Shown in pieces: positions 33,224-44,114 of a stretch of DNA of 64,000 nucleotides. Below the pieces are notes generated by a model. The model saw only the letters and a list, made by a program, of their open reading frames with translations, ran no database searches and was not told the DNA's origin. Both the position numbers and the translations under genes were made by a program. Position 1 is the first letter of the stretch; the number at the start of each line of letters is the position of its first letter. Location: NCBI RefSeq assembly GCF_018294505.1, contig NC_057808.1:229149780-229213779 (forward strand), read 5' to 3'. This DNA is from Triticum aestivum. Lineage: Eukaryota > Streptophyta > Magnoliopsida > Poales > Poaceae.

Positions 33224-34480
33224 TCAAAGAGTCTGCTTGACCGGCTTGAACCCCTTTAGAATGTTAAGGCTATGCTCGGCCAGCCTGCGTGGGATTCCTC
33301 GCATGTCTAAAGGATGCCAGGCGAAGATGTCCCAATTCTCGCGCAAGAACTCCCGTAGTGCGGCGTCTACTATGGGGTTTAACGGTGCCCCGATGGATGG
33401 TGTTTTTGTAGGGTCCGTTGGGTGGACATGGAATTTGACTATTTCGTCCGCTGGTTTAAAAGAGGTGGATTTGGGTCTTTTGTCGAGTATGACGTTGTCC
33501 CTGTCCACTTTGGAGCGCAGCGCGGTTAGTTCTTCGGCCGCAAGGGCTTCGGATAACGCCTCGAGGGCTAGTGCGGCGGTTTTATTTTTGGCGCGGAGTG
33601 CTATGTCCGGATCACTAGCTAGAGTGATGATTCCATTGGGCCCGGGCATTTTGAGCTTCATGTACCCGTAATGGGGTATAGCTTGGAAGATCGTGAATGC
33701 CTCCCGCCCTAGAAGGGCGTGGTATCCGCTACTGAACGGGGCCACTTGGAATGTGATTTCTTCGGACCTATAATTCTCCGGCGTGCCAAATACCACATCT
33801 AGTGTGATTTTTCCTGCACATCGTGCCTCCCGACTAGGGATGATTCCTCTGAAGGTCGTGCTGCTTTGCTCAATGTGGCTCTTGTCTATTTCCATTTTTC
33901 GAAGAGTCTCCTCATAGATGAGGTTTAATCCGCTGCCACCGTCCATGAGCACTTTAGTAAGCCGGAAACTGTCCACAATTGGACTAAGGACCAAGGCGGC
34001 TGGTGCTTGGGCTGTTCGGAATTTAGGTTCGTCAGTGGCATTGAAGGTTATAGCCGTGTCGCTCCATGGATTTATTGCTGCCACATGGCAGACTTCGGCG
34101 AGGCTGCGGAGTGCTCGCTTACGCCTATTATTTGAGGCGAAGGTCTCAAAGACTGTCAATACTATATTGTTATTTTCCACGGGATGGTGCTCTGTTTGCA
34201 TTGTTGATGAGGATATGCTCGCCGCTCTTGGCCACCTGCCGAAGTACCCAACATGCTCTAAGGCTATGTGTTGGCATGGTATCCACTGTACTGTGAATTT
34301 TGCATGGCTCATTGAGCCATCCCTCCAATACGGTTCCACGCCCTGTAGTGGGCTTTTGTTTCTTTGTAATTGGATCGAGTGACTTACGAGAGTACACCCT
34401 TTTAGTTCGGACGGGGGGTTTAGTGAGAGCCGGAGAATCCCAGAATTTTGTTTGGGTTTTCCAGGCGCTTTCCATCGCAC
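33224..34480 (-). pseudogene. R6 protease and RT linker
   Basis: Same frame as the RT ORF, separated by one TGA (about 33221-33226). Protease active site LTKVLMDGGSGLNLIYEE, then TTFRGIIPSREA, ITLDVVFGTPENYR, YHALLGREAFTIF and HYGYMKLKMPG. The linker to RT is EFLRENWDIFAWHPLDMRGI, typical of plant Gypsy polyproteins. N-terminal residues are gag tail. Confidence 0.87.
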
Positions 34481-34502
34481 AATACTTCTGTACTATGGCC
34501 GC

Positions 34503-35261
34503 CTAGCTAGCGAAGTGTGCTATGTCACGGCAACTTATGGCGTTGAGGATTCCCTTGTCCGTGCAATTTTTGCAAAAGCATGAAATTGCGTCTTCCTCGC
34601 GACAGTCCTTAACCTTCCTCATTACAAGGAGGAATCTGGCCCAATAGTGATGTACTATCTCTTGGGGCTCTTGTCTAACATGGGAGGGATAACTTATATC
34701 TGGGTGGGTTGGTAGATTCAGGTCCGAACCCTGACCCAATCTGAGACCCAGGGGCGGAGGAGTTTCCGAGCTTGGCAGTTCGGGCTCCGGGATGTTGCCC
34801 AATAGGTCTGGCCCGTTGTCTGATTCTAAGTTCAAAGCTTGGGCCATGTCCTCCCGTAGACGGGTATCCAACTCGGAGAGTTCGGGAATCTAGACATAGT
34901 TTGTCCTCAAGATAGAGGAAGAATCGCTGCGTTGCTCATCCACCACCGCTATCTGATGGGTGACCGACGGAGAGTTAATCTCCCTTTGGTCGGGTTTAAG
35001 CCCGATCCGATCATAGTCCATAGCGACTCCCAAGGCGGCGATGCGACCCAAGAGCTCGTTCAAGGAAGAGAGCTCCATTGGATCCATCTGCTCAGCGAAT
35101 CCCGAGTCGACGTGGAGGCTGTTTTTGATGACCCGAGAAGTCATCGTCGGCGCAACAGCCGAACTGGCGGTCATGATGAAGCCACCTAGTCGGAGAGTTT
35201 GGCCTACAGCCAAGGCTCCCCCAGAGGTGATGTTGTCCTTGACAATGAGACGAGCCATCAA
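34503..35261 (-). pseudogene. R6 gag
   Basis: Two minus-strand ORFs in different frames. The first (34890-35261: MMARLIVKDNITSGGALAVG, SSLNELLGRIAALGVAMDYD) ends in a stop. The second (34503-34871) holds an acidic stretch and the capsid-type segment EPQEIVHHYWARFLLVMRKV, CREEDAISCFCKNCTDKGIL. Homologous to Tat-type gag but shortened and frameshifted before the protease ORF. Confidence 0.7.
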
Positions 35262-35305
35262 GCCTTATGATGACGACACAGTGGAACTCTCAATGAAAGC
35301 ACCAA

Positions 35306-35776
35306 TATCGGTGTCAAAACCGGCGGATCTCGGGTAGGGGGTCCCGAACTGTGCGTCTAGGGCGGATGGTAATAAGAGGCGGGGGACACAATGTTTACCC
35401 AGGTTCGGGCCCTCTCAATGGAGGTAATACCCTACTTCCCGCTTGATTGATCTTGATGATATGAGTATTACAAGAGTTGATCTACCACGAGATCGTTGAG
35501 GCTAAACACTAGAAGCTAGCCTATGATTATGATTGTTGTTGTCCTACGGACTAAACCCTCCGGTTTATATAGACACCGGAGGGGGCTAGGGTTACACAGA
35601 GTCGGTTACAAGGGAGGAGATCTACATATCCGAATTGCCAAGCTTGCCTTCCACGCAAAGGAGAGTCCCATACGGACATGAGACGAAGTCTTCAATCTTG
35701 TATCTTCATAGTCCAACAGTCCGGCCAAAGGATATAGTCCGGCTGTCCGAGGACCCCCTAATCCAGGACTCCCTCA
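35306..35776 (-). repeat. R6 5' LTR (471 bp)
   Basis: On the plus strand begins TATCGG (G to A at position 2) and ends GACTCCCTCA. The minus-strand TATA box TATATAAA lies at 35564-35571; in the other LTR it is mutated to CATATAAA. The primer-site region just left reads TTGGTGCTTTCATTGAGAG on the minus strand. Confidence 0.94.
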
Positions 35777-35781
35777 GCGAG

Positions 35782-35944
35782 CTCCACCATGAGATGAGGC
35801 ACCACCGCGATGGTAAGGAGCTGCAGCAGGGGTCGCGGCGTGCTTAGGGGGACGGCCACGCCCACGCTTGGGCGGTGGGGAGCCGGGCCCTTCTTGGCGA
35901 GCCTTCCCCTTCTCCGCGGCCGAGAACCTCTTCGTAGGCGCCAT
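35782..35944 (-). pseudogene. R3 antisense gene, 5' part: N-terminus with AT-hook
   Basis: ATG at 35944 (MAPTKRFSAAEKGKA), homologous to the R5 start. At residues about 26-34 it reads KRGRGRPPK, a classic AT-hook (GRP core flanked by basic residues) that binds the AT minor groove. It continues HAATPAAAPYHRGG up to the R6 insertion point (TSD GCGAG 35777-35781). The frame then continues at 25779. Upstream of the ATG on the minus strand the promoter seen in R5 is only partly recognisable, because R3 is deleted from 36198 into its LTR. Confidence 0.72.
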
Positions 35945-36198
35945 GGGGTCGCTGCTAGCAATGGAGCGAGAAGAAGAAGAAGCGAGCGGAACAAGAAGAG
36001 ATGAGCAACGGGGGCTCTTTTTTAGACTGACAGGAGGGCAGGAAACACCCCCGGCTCCACCATTTTCATTGAAAACGCGAAACTAGGTACACAGAGAAAC
36101 AACTTTCTGACAAGCTTCCAGGGGGACTAAACCATACTAAACTTTCTATCTGCAATGCAAAGCAAAAGGAAAGGGAGCCGACCGCTCACAAGGCATCA
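35945..36198 (+). other. R3 end of internal region, rearranged
   Basis: Upstream (antisense) region of the B3 gene. It runs into the truncated LTR without polypurine tract or LTR start, so a deletion joins internal sequence near 36198 to LTR position about 329. No ORF supported. Confidence 0.6.
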
Positions 36199-36751
36199 GG
36201 CAAAGGTTTCCATATCGGTGCAACGAGACCAAGACCAGCAGGATGGCAGGACGGAGGTCACCGTGGAGCCCAAGACAGCGTCACCACCAGAGCCTTTGGC
36301 AGGCGAAAACCACCTTTAGTCAGGATAGCTTGTACTAGTTATCTCCCTTCGAATTTGGCCGTTGTTGGTTCCCTTCCCGCTCAATATTTGGTGAGAGGAC
36401 CAGGGCTTCTATAAATAGGACTAGCCACCACAGTAGGGGGGACGGATTCAGATCATCCTCACCCACACAAGTTCACCAAGCACAAGAACACCTCTCCTCA
36501 GGAGGCTGTTCTTCCCCTTGTACTATTCATCCTCAGCCCAAGAGGCAATCCACCACAGCACACTGGAGTAGGGTATTACACCACAACGGTGGCCCGAACC
36601 AGTACATATCTCGTGTCTCTTGTGTTGCGGGTTCGTCGAGCTAGGCTTTGAGATCGTGGTGAGGCGAAGGGCGTGATTAGGTAGGGGGAGATCTTCGTGC
36701 GCACCCCAGTGTTCAAACCTCAAGGGTTTTGCCGGAACCCGAAATCCGACA
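36199..36751 (+). repeat. R3 3' LTR, 5'-truncated (553 bp)
   Basis: Begins at the AGGCATCAGGCAAAGG segment corresponding to 4607 of the 5' LTR, so about 328 bp of U3 are missing. TATA region and 3' end are kept, and it ends CCGAAATCCGACA, followed by TSD GAAGG (36752-36756). Confidence 0.92.
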
Positions 36752-37425
36752 GAAGGCGCACTTGAGGGAGCACACCGCATCTCTTTCTTCACAGGGGACT
36801 GTGATGATCCCGCCACTCCCTGGCATCTTGAGGACGTTGTAGCCGTGGTGGGTCATCGCCATAAACTTGGCTAATGTTGGATACCCGAGGATGGCATTGT
36901 ACGGAGACGGATGTGGGCGACGTCGAAGTCGATGAGCTCAGTGCGGTAGTTGTCGCGCTGGCCGAAGGTGACAGGGAGGCGGACTTGCCCTATCGGCGTG
37001 GTGGAGCCGTCGGTCACTCCTGAGAAGGGCTTAGCACGCTGCAACTGATCGTATGGCACTTGGAGGCTGTAGAATGTCTCGACGGACAGGACATTAAGCA
37101 CCGCGCCGCCATCGATGAGGGTCTTGGTGACTTGGATGTTGCTGATGACGGGCGAGCACAGCATCGGGAGGGCGCCTGCGGTCGCCGCGCACTTGAGCTG
37201 GTCCGCCGAGATGAAGGTGATGGCGCATTTGGACCACCTGAGCGGGCGCGTGGCCTGGAGCCTGGGAAGGGTTGCATTCACCTTGCGAGAGAACTGCTTG
37301 AAGATGCGCTGGGATGCTGGGGCCTGAGCTCCGCCCAAGATGCAGGCGATCGCGCGCGGCTCCTGGAAGCCCCCAGCCCCCTCGTCCTGATGGTGGTCGT
37401 CGTTTCTTCTTGGCGGTGGCGGCAA
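36752..37425 (-). pseudogene. R2 protease domain
   Basis: LGGAQAPASQRIFKQFSRKV, TKTLIDGGAVLNVLS (Gly to Val after DGG relative to relatives), KPFSGVTDGSTTPIGQVRLP, then a 1-base frameshift near YNAILGYP (36.90 kb). The remainder of the linker lies at 4071-4278 on the other side of R3. Confidence 0.83.
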
Positions 37426-39044
37426 TGGGGGGAGACCAGCATTGCCATGAGGGCGATCCTCGCGAGCTTGATCCCTCCATGTGCCTTCACGAGGTTGGTC
37501 CTGCCAGCGGTCCTCACGAGGCCGGTCGCGCCACTCCTAGCGGGGGCCGCGATCGTCCCAGCGTCCTCCACCTCGGCCGTAACCCCAGTCATTGCGCTTG
37601 GGCGTCAACCGTAGCGTCCATCTCAAATGGCTCTGAGCTCTTGACAGTCATTGGTGTTGTGGCTGTGTACGTTGTGGAAGGCGCAGAACGGACGACTGCT
37701 CTTGGACGACTCGGGATGGCCCCGACCGCGCTTCGTGTCTGGCTCCGCCGGGAGCACGGCCACCCCCTTGCGCTTCACGTCTTTGGCCTTGGCTTTCTTC
37801 TCTTTTGGGTCGGTAGCAGGGAGCTCGAGGAGGGAAAAGCGCCCTTCCTCAGCTCTTGCGCACTTGGTCGCCATGTTGAACAACTCCAGAGCCGTTCATA
37901 GCTCCTTGTGGATGGCGAGCTCCTCCTTCATCTTGATGTCGCGGACGCCGTCGGAAAATGCGGAAATGATGGCCTCGTACGTCACCTTGGGGATCTTGAG
38001 ACGAACGTTGTTGAAGCGCTGGATGTACTTCTGCAGGGTCTCTCCTGGCTGCTGCTTGATGCGGCGTAGGTCGCCCGCGGCCGGCCGGCGGTCGCGAGTG
38101 CCCTGGAAGTTGGCGACGAAGCGGTCACGCATCTCACCCCAAGAGGAGATCTTGCCCGGGGGCAGGTTCAGGAGCCACGAGCGAGCACTAGCCTTGAGAG
38201 CCATGGGGAACCAGTTCGCCATGACTTTCTCGTCGCCGTTGGCCGCCTTGATGCTCAGCTCGTAGAGCTACAAGAACTCCGTAGGGTCGGGGGTGCCATC
38301 TTAGCGAGGAGGCAGGTCTGGCTTGAACTTTCCCGGCCAGGCGACGCTACGCAGCTCTAGAGTGAAGGCGCGGTAGCCTGGTGTGGCCACCAGGGCCCTT
38401 TGCAGATGCGGAGCCTACCCTTGATGTCCGCCCTCCGCCATGCAGGCGGCACGCGGTCTTGTCGTGGTGGCGCTGGGAGCGCGGGAGCGTTTTCTTGCGG
38501 CTGGGGAACCTCTTAGCATCTTCCTTCTTCTCGCGCGGGCGCCCGACGCGGTGGGTCGCGCCGGGGGGGGCGTGCGCCTTGGCGACAGGGCTCTATCTTG
38601 GTGCGGAGGTGGTGGAGGTGCTCCGTGAGCCACGTCGCCCACAATTGGCGGAGGGCGAGGCAGCAAGAGGGATGGTGCGGGAGAGCCCCCAGCGGCGCTG
38701 ACGAGCTCGGCGATGCGGTCCAGCTAGTCCTCGTAGAGGTCGTCGACCGGGCGGTAGCGCAGGAGCTTGCGTTCCATGAGCAGCACGGCCTGCCCGTCCT
38801 TGGGTGTGCGACGAGCGTGAGATGATGATCTGGCTAGGGTTAGTGACGGAGTGGCGGTGCGGCCGTCCCACCGCACGGAGGGGTGCAGCGAGGACGCTTG
38901 CTGTTTGTTTCCCGCCGGGCCGGTGGCGGCGTTGGCAGCGGGTGACGGAGAACGACGGGGAGGCCCGCCGACAGGGGCCATCTGAGCAACACGGGCGGCG
39001 AGGGCGTCCCGGCGCTCAGCGCGGGCTCGACGCGCGTCTGCCAT
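37426..39044 (-). pseudogene. R2 gag
   Basis: ATG 39044 (MADARRARAERRDALAAR), N-terminal part to YRPVDDLYED then a stop. Gag core: MANWFPMALKASARSWLLNL, PPGKISSWGEM, GETLQKYIQRFNNVRLKIPK. Zinc knuckle CAFHNVHSHNTNDC, then the basic tail. Several stops and frameshifts (for example near 38.25, 37.89 and 37.6 kb). Confidence 0.82.
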
Positions 39045-39116
39045 GGATTCGGTGGAGCGGTGGAACGCGGATCATCGAAAGGAAAGCTTCAGCGCACCCC
39101 TACCTGGCGCGCCAAA

Positions 39117-39987
39117 TATCGGATTGCAGGTTCCGGCAAAACCCTTGAGGTTCGAACACTTGGGTGTGCACGAAGATCTCTCCTACCCCTAGCTCACGCT
39201 CTCACAACAATCTCAAAGCTCAGCACGTCGAACTCGCAGAACAAGGGGCACAGGGTTTATACTAGTTCGGGCCACTGATGTGGTGTAATACCCTACTCCA
39301 GTGTGGTGTGGTGGATTACCTCTTGGGCTGAGGATGAACAGGTACAAGGGAAGAACAAACTCCCGAGGAGAGGTGTCCTTGAGCTCGGTGAGCTTGTGTG
39401 GTTGAGGGTGATCTGAATGGCACAAGATCAGTTGCCTCCTACTGTGGTGGCTAGTCCTATTTATAGAGGCCCCGGTCCTCTTCCCAAATGTAGGCGGGAA
39501 GGGATCCAACAACGGCCAAATTTGAAGGGAGACAACTAGTACAAGTTATCCTGACTAAAGGTGGTCTTCGCCTGCCCAAGGCCCTGGTGGTGACGCCGTC
39601 CTGGGGTCCACGGTGACCTCCGTCCTGCCGTCCTGCTGGTCTTGGTCTTGTTGCACCGATATGGCAACCTTTGCCTAATGCCTCGGGACTCCTCGCCTGC
39701 GCTTGCCTCTTTAGCACCAAAGAGGAAATGAGTATGCTGCGCGCTCTGGTGCCCGCCTGGCTTTGGTTGTCATGGCTTACGTCACAGGGACCTCGCGAGG
39801 TGCCCCTCGCCTTCATCTCTCCGCTCCTTGCGAGCCAGCCTAGTGAGGAAGCCCCTGAGGAGGTCTTGCGTCGTCCACCTCGCGAGGCTTGGCCCCTCAC
39901 GAGGGTCTTGAGTGTTCGCTGATGATGATGGGCCATACGGGGCCGCAGGCAGGCAAGTTTAGGGACCCCCGTTCCCAGCACGCGATA
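39117..39987 (-). repeat. R2 5' LTR (871 bp)
   Basis: On the plus strand starts TATCGGATTGCAGG (TG to TA) and ends CAGCACGCGATA, a decayed form of GAACGCCGACA. Aligns with R1 and R3 LTRs; decayed ends fit its position as an older layer. Confidence 0.87.
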
Positions 39988-40643
39988 TTCCCCAAGTTGC
40001 TTTCCACTCAAATCATCTTTTCACCATATCCAAATCTGTGAGAGAGAGTTGAGTGTTGGGGAGACTATCACTTGAAGCACAAGAGCAAGGAGTTCATCAT
40101 CAACACACTATCTATTACCTTTTGGAGAGTGGTGTCTCCTAGATTGGTTAGGTGTCACTTGGGAGCCTCCGTCAAGATTGTGGAGTTGAACCAAGGAGTT
40201 TGTACGAGCAAGGAGATCGCCTACTTCGTGAAGATCTACCCTGGTGAGGCAAGTCCTTCGTGGGCTATGGCCATGGTGGGATAGACAAGGTTGCTTCTTC
40301 ATGGACCCTTCATGGGTGGAGCCCTCCGTGGACTCGCGCAACCGTTACCCTTCGTGATTTGAAGTCTTCATCAACGTGGATGTACGATAGCACCACCTAT
40401 CGGAACCACGCCAAAAATCTCCGTGTCTACATTGCGTTTGCTCCCTCCAAACTCCTCCCTTTACCTTCATATGCAATTTTTTACATTCTGCTGCTATACT
40501 CTTAGACTTGCATGTGTAGGTTGATTGCTTGACTTGTTCTAAAGTTTTTAAAATCTGCAAAGACTTAAAATTGGGAAAAGGCTAGATTTTTATTTGGTCA
40601 AGTAGTCTTATCACCCCCCTCTAGACATACTTTTGATCCTACA
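39988..40643 (+). repeat. R7 5' LTR, 3' part
   Basis: 656 bp matching 47695-48349 of the 3' LTR, ending CTTTTGATCCTACA. The break point at LTR position about 1003 is the R2 insertion site. Confidence 0.92.
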
Positions 40644-40645
40644 TG

Positions 40646-40662
40646 TGGTAGCAGAGCTTTGG
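40646..40662 (+). other. R7 primer-binding site, initiator-Met type
   Basis: TGGTAGCAGAGCTTTGG two bases after the LTR. It matches the TGGTATCAGAGC consensus complementary to the 3' end of initiator Met tRNA, with one difference, as in most plant Copia elements. Confidence 0.8.
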
Positions 40663-40728
40663 TCTCCATTTGCCTAGATTTCCATAGCTTTTGGTGATCA
40701 TAGCCTTGGTTTCACAACCTAGGAGAGT

Positions 40729-42882
40729 ATGGCGTCTAGCGAGGGAAATTACCACCATAGAGGTCCTTACTTTGATGGTACTAATTTTGCTACTTGGAAG
40801 CATAAGATGAAAATGCATATTCTCTGACATAACCCCACCGTTTGGGATATTGTGTGTATTGGCTTGCAAGGTGAATTCTTTGATGGGAGAGAACCGAACC
40901 GTGAAGCTACCACGGAAGAGTTGAAGATGCTGCGATACAATGCTCAAGCTTGCGATATCCTCTTCAACGGATTATGCCCCGAAGAATGCAAAGGAAATTT
41001 GGGATACTTTGATTGATATGCATGAAGGTACCGACTCCGTCAAGGAATCCAAATTCGATGTGCTTCAAAGTCAACTTGACAAGTTCAAAATGAAGGATGG
41101 TGAAGGTATCGCTGAAATGTACTCTAGGCTTGCTCTCATCACAAATGAGATTGCCGGCTTAGGAAGTGAAGAGATGACCGATAGATTCATCATCAAGTAG
41201 ATCCTAAGAGCCTTGGATGGAAAATAAGATACCATGTGCACATTGATCCAAATGATGCCCAATTACAAAGATCTCAAGCCAATAGAGGTCATTGGAAGAA
41301 TTGTTGCTCATGAGATGTCACTCAAGGATAAGGAAGAGCTTCACAACAAGTCAAGTGGTGCTTACAAAGCCCCATGTGATGCTCCTACATCATCAAGTGA
41401 GAAACCTTCAATGAGGAATTGAACCTAATGGTGAAGAATTTCAACAAGTTCTACAAGAGTGAAAGCATGGAAAGAAGTTCCAAGTCAAGGTCCTACAGTG
41501 ACAAAAGATCTTCGAGTCGTGAGCGTAATTTCTACAATTGTGGAAGACCCGGACAATACTCCAATGAGTGTACGCCCCCCTACAAAAGAATAGAAGATTC
41601 ACCCAAAAGGAGAAGTAGAAGAGAAGAATCACCACCTAGAGAGAGGAGGAGTAGAGATGACCGTTATGAACGAAGAACCTCTCAGAGAATCAAGGATTCA
41701 GAAAGGAAGGACAAGTGATGAAGGCGCTACACAAAACGAATACATCAAGCTCGCGTTGGTGAATGGGTATCCGTCTCCGACTCCGACCATCACTCCAAAA
41801 GAAGTTGTCACTCCGACTCCGAATATACTCAAGATGAAGGTGTTGCCGGTCTAGCACTTGTGTCAACCAACTCCTATGACATATTTGACTCACCAAATGA
41901 AGGAATTGGAAGATGCTTCATGGCTAAAGGCCCAAAGGAATCACACCCCGAGTATGTTGATTTCAATAGTGATGAAGATGATTTGCTAGGTGATGATGAT
42001 TTACTTGTTCACAACTGTAGCGTTGAAAACTATGATGAATTTGCTCTTAATCATGCTAATCAATATAAAACAAATGTTGATGATAAGAAGGAGATTGAGT
42101 GTCTAACTAAAGAACTAAACATTCTTAAGTTAGCTCATGAAACTACCTTGGAAGATCATCGAGAACTTTTAAAGACTCATGAGAAGTTACGCTTTGAAAA
42201 GCTCAACCTTGAGCAAGAGCATGGGTTCTGAAAAGCAATCAATGATGATCTTCGCAAGAAAAGTTCTTCTTACATTGCCAAGCGTTTACTCTTGTCTACT
42301 TACATGCCACAAGTAAAATCTAGCAAAAAGAGCAAGAAAGATTCTTCATCTAGTAGTAACAATAATCATGCTAAATCCAATGTTGTTGCTTCTAGTAGTT
42401 CTCTTGATTCCACTAATGATTATCTTAGCCAAGTTACACTTGATCAAGAAAATAGCTTATTGAAGGGAATTATAGAGAAAGGTGTTTATAAGAGCCTTGC
42501 CGAAAGTAAGCAATTTGAGGAAATTGTACGCAAGCAAGGAAGGCACCAGAAGAATCAAGGAGTTGGTTTTGAACGAAAGTTCAATGCCAATGGAGTTGAG
42601 TGGGAAGAAGATCAATACCATAAGACGAAGTTTGTTCCTCAACAAGAGAAGTATGATCCTACTTCTTTCCAAGGGACACAAGCTCAAGATGATCTTCCAC
42701 CACAAGACCACACGCAAAAAGGCAAGGACAAGCTTCAAGAGGAGATTGATGCATTTGAAGAAGCTCCCAAGGCCTTGGTCAAGTGTGTTCCCAAGACTAT
42801 GTCAAGTTCTGCTTCATCAAGTATGACTACAACTCCAAGGATTCCCATCAAGATGATGTGGATCCCGAAGAAGAAGAACTAG
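40729..42882 (+). pseudogene. R7 Copia-type gag
   Basis: ATG 40729: MASSEGNYHHRGPYFDGTNF then ATWKHKMKMHIL and a TGA. Later blocks: ACDILFNGLCPEE, KEIWDTLIDMHEGTDSVKES, MYSRLALITNEIAGLG (Copia gag helices). Zinc knuckle reads FYNCGRPGQYSNEC, with the first Cys lost and His replaced by Gln, so it is damaged. Then an Arg/Ser/Glu-rich stretch, an acidic region (NSDEDDLLGDDDLL) and a Lys/Glu-rich C-terminus ending IKMMWIPKKKN. At least four stops or frameshifts. Structural role in the particle by homology. Confidence 0.8.
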
Positions 42883-43700
42883 AGAGTTCTTGAGGGTGAC
42901 TCCGCCAATATACTTCACTCATATCATCTTCGCGAGGACAAGTGCAAACAACTTCCACATCTTGCACTAGTTAAAGGAGTCACAAACCCTCTTGTTGGTA
43001 AGACAAGGGACAAGGTAACCGAATGCTTTCATGGGCATCATCTTGTGTGTATATCACTATATGTCTATGGATATCTTTGTTTGTTCCTTCTGGGACTAAC
43101 CCGTGTAGGTATTGAAAGTGCAACTCACTCCAATGGATTGCTCCAAATGATCTACATCAACACTGAGCATCCACATCTTTAACATCTACATGAAGTCATC
43201 ATCGACAAAACCCAAGGTTATTTCATCCCTCTTAGGGGGGATATCACATCTAGGGGGAGCTTTACTCTAATCAATTGAGCTAAAGCAACTCTAATGATGT
43301 GAACACAACAATGCTTTATGTAAAAGTCATAACCCCACTTGTGCTTAAACGATGAATATGACCTATGCTCAAATATTCTCATTTGACTCCTAAGTCAATA
43401 TATTCATATATAGATGACCTAGTCATCGCCAATTTCTTGATAGATGCTAGAGTGTTTGTGCATGCTCTTTCACATATTTCATTTGCCATTTTATTGTGTG
43501 AGCATGTTGATTGCATATTTTATTCATTCGAGGACATCCACTTGTTGCTTTGATTGTTTGGCTTTTTCTCTTTTTCCAAGTGGATGGACAAGAATGCCTA
43601 AGAACCTCCTCTAGCTATCTATGCTTTTCTCGTCTCAAACTCTATTCATGCTACATCACAAAGTTTGATCAAGTCAGATTCGAACCACTCTGTGTGAGGA
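42883..43700 (+). other. R7 region between gag and internal promoter
   Basis: No pol and no supported ORF, although protease, integrase, RT and RNase H would be expected here in a Copia element. The part from about 43285 has a close homologue in R9 from 48350. Confidence 0.7.
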
Positions 43701-43749
43701 GCACTCGGAGTCCCCGATTCGTCATAGACTTAAACTTCCAAAACCTCTC

Positions 43750-43925
43750 TGTGTATTTCGGTCTGACCGATTTATGACTTTCGGTCATACCGAGTTCATT
43801 GAGTTGATCTAGGTTTTCAATCTCAGTGCAACGTATTTGAACAGTTCGGTCACACCGAGTTGCAATAACCGCTTGCGATTCTGCATCTCGGTGCCACCGA
43901 GTTGTTCCACTCGGTCACACCGACA
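43750..43925. repeat. CGGT-N3-ACCG array upstream of R7 internal TATA
   Basis: Five copies in about 175 bp, for example CGGTCTGACCG, CGGTCATACCG, CGGTCACACCG, CGGTGCCACCG. Most sit in the wider frame T/CTCGGT...ACCGAGTT. Both half-sites are inverted, so each copy is an imperfect palindrome. Confidence 0.85.
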
Positions 43926-43934
43926 TGGTCAGGA

Positions 43935-43942
43935 TATATATA
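43935..43942 (+). promoter_or_regulatory. R7 internal TATA box
   Basis: TATATATA followed by CCCA, nearly identical to the LTR TATA context (TATATATACCCC at 47544). It lies about 700 bp upstream of ORF2 and directly after the palindrome array. R9 has the same at 48998-49005. Suggests ORF2 has its own promoter. Confidence 0.65.
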
Positions 43943-44114
43943 CCCACGGGTGAGATTTTGCAAATTTCTTCAAAACCCCTAAGCCCGTGCCTGTCCTGCT
44001 CTGCCGCCTCAGGTCTCCGGATCGTCGCCAGCGACCTCCCGCCGCTGGTCTCCGTCGCCATCAACGGGATTCTGCCCCACCGTTGTCGCTGTAGCGAACT
44101 CCCACCGAACTACG

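Larger units (their letters stand above)
25785..35776 (-). mobile_element. R6: Gypsy/Tat element, nearly complete (Fatima-like from memory)
   Basis: LTRs 25785-26254 and 35306-35776, TSD GCGAG at 25780-25784 and 35777-35781, total 9,992 bp. Sense genes on the minus strand from the right LTR: gag, PR, RT, RNase H, second RNase H, integrase. A multi-exon antisense gene (plus strand, 26583-29338) lies between integrase and the 3' LTR. Its LTR is unrelated to that of R1-R5 and R8. It is inserted inside the antisense B3 gene of R3. Confidence 0.95.
4279..36751 (+). mobile_element. R3: Gypsy/Tat-type element with full pol order, split by R4 and R6
   Basis: 5' LTR 4279-5166; internal segments 5167-10529, 25015-25779 and 35782-36198 (single TSD copies counted once); truncated 3' LTR 36199-36751. 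TSD GAAGG at 4274-4278 and 36752-36756. Without its guests (R4 10530-25009, R6 25785-35776) it is about 8.0 kb. It has gag-PR, RT, RNase H, a second RNase H and integrase in Tat-lineage order, plus an antisense B3/AT-hook gene next to the 3' LTR. It is inserted in R2. Confidence 0.92.
36752..39987 (-). mobile_element. R2: non-autonomous Gypsy element, 5' half
   Basis: 5' LTR 39117-39987, gag, protease; interrupted by R3 and continued at 4071-4278. Same gag-PR type as R1. Its LTR end (GCGATA for GCCGACA) abuts TTCCC of the R7 LTR, so R2 is inserted in R7; the predicted left TSD copy is outside the window. Confidence 0.88.

Noticed and set aside
25785..35776. Firm family names (for example Fatima for R6)
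   Set aside because: LTR ends resemble my memory of that family, but no database comparison was possible, so names are left out of the gene symbols.
40646..40662. tRNA-like TGGTAGCAGAGC as part of a tRNA gene
   Set aside because: Only the 3'-end complement is present next to an LTR; it is a primer-binding site.
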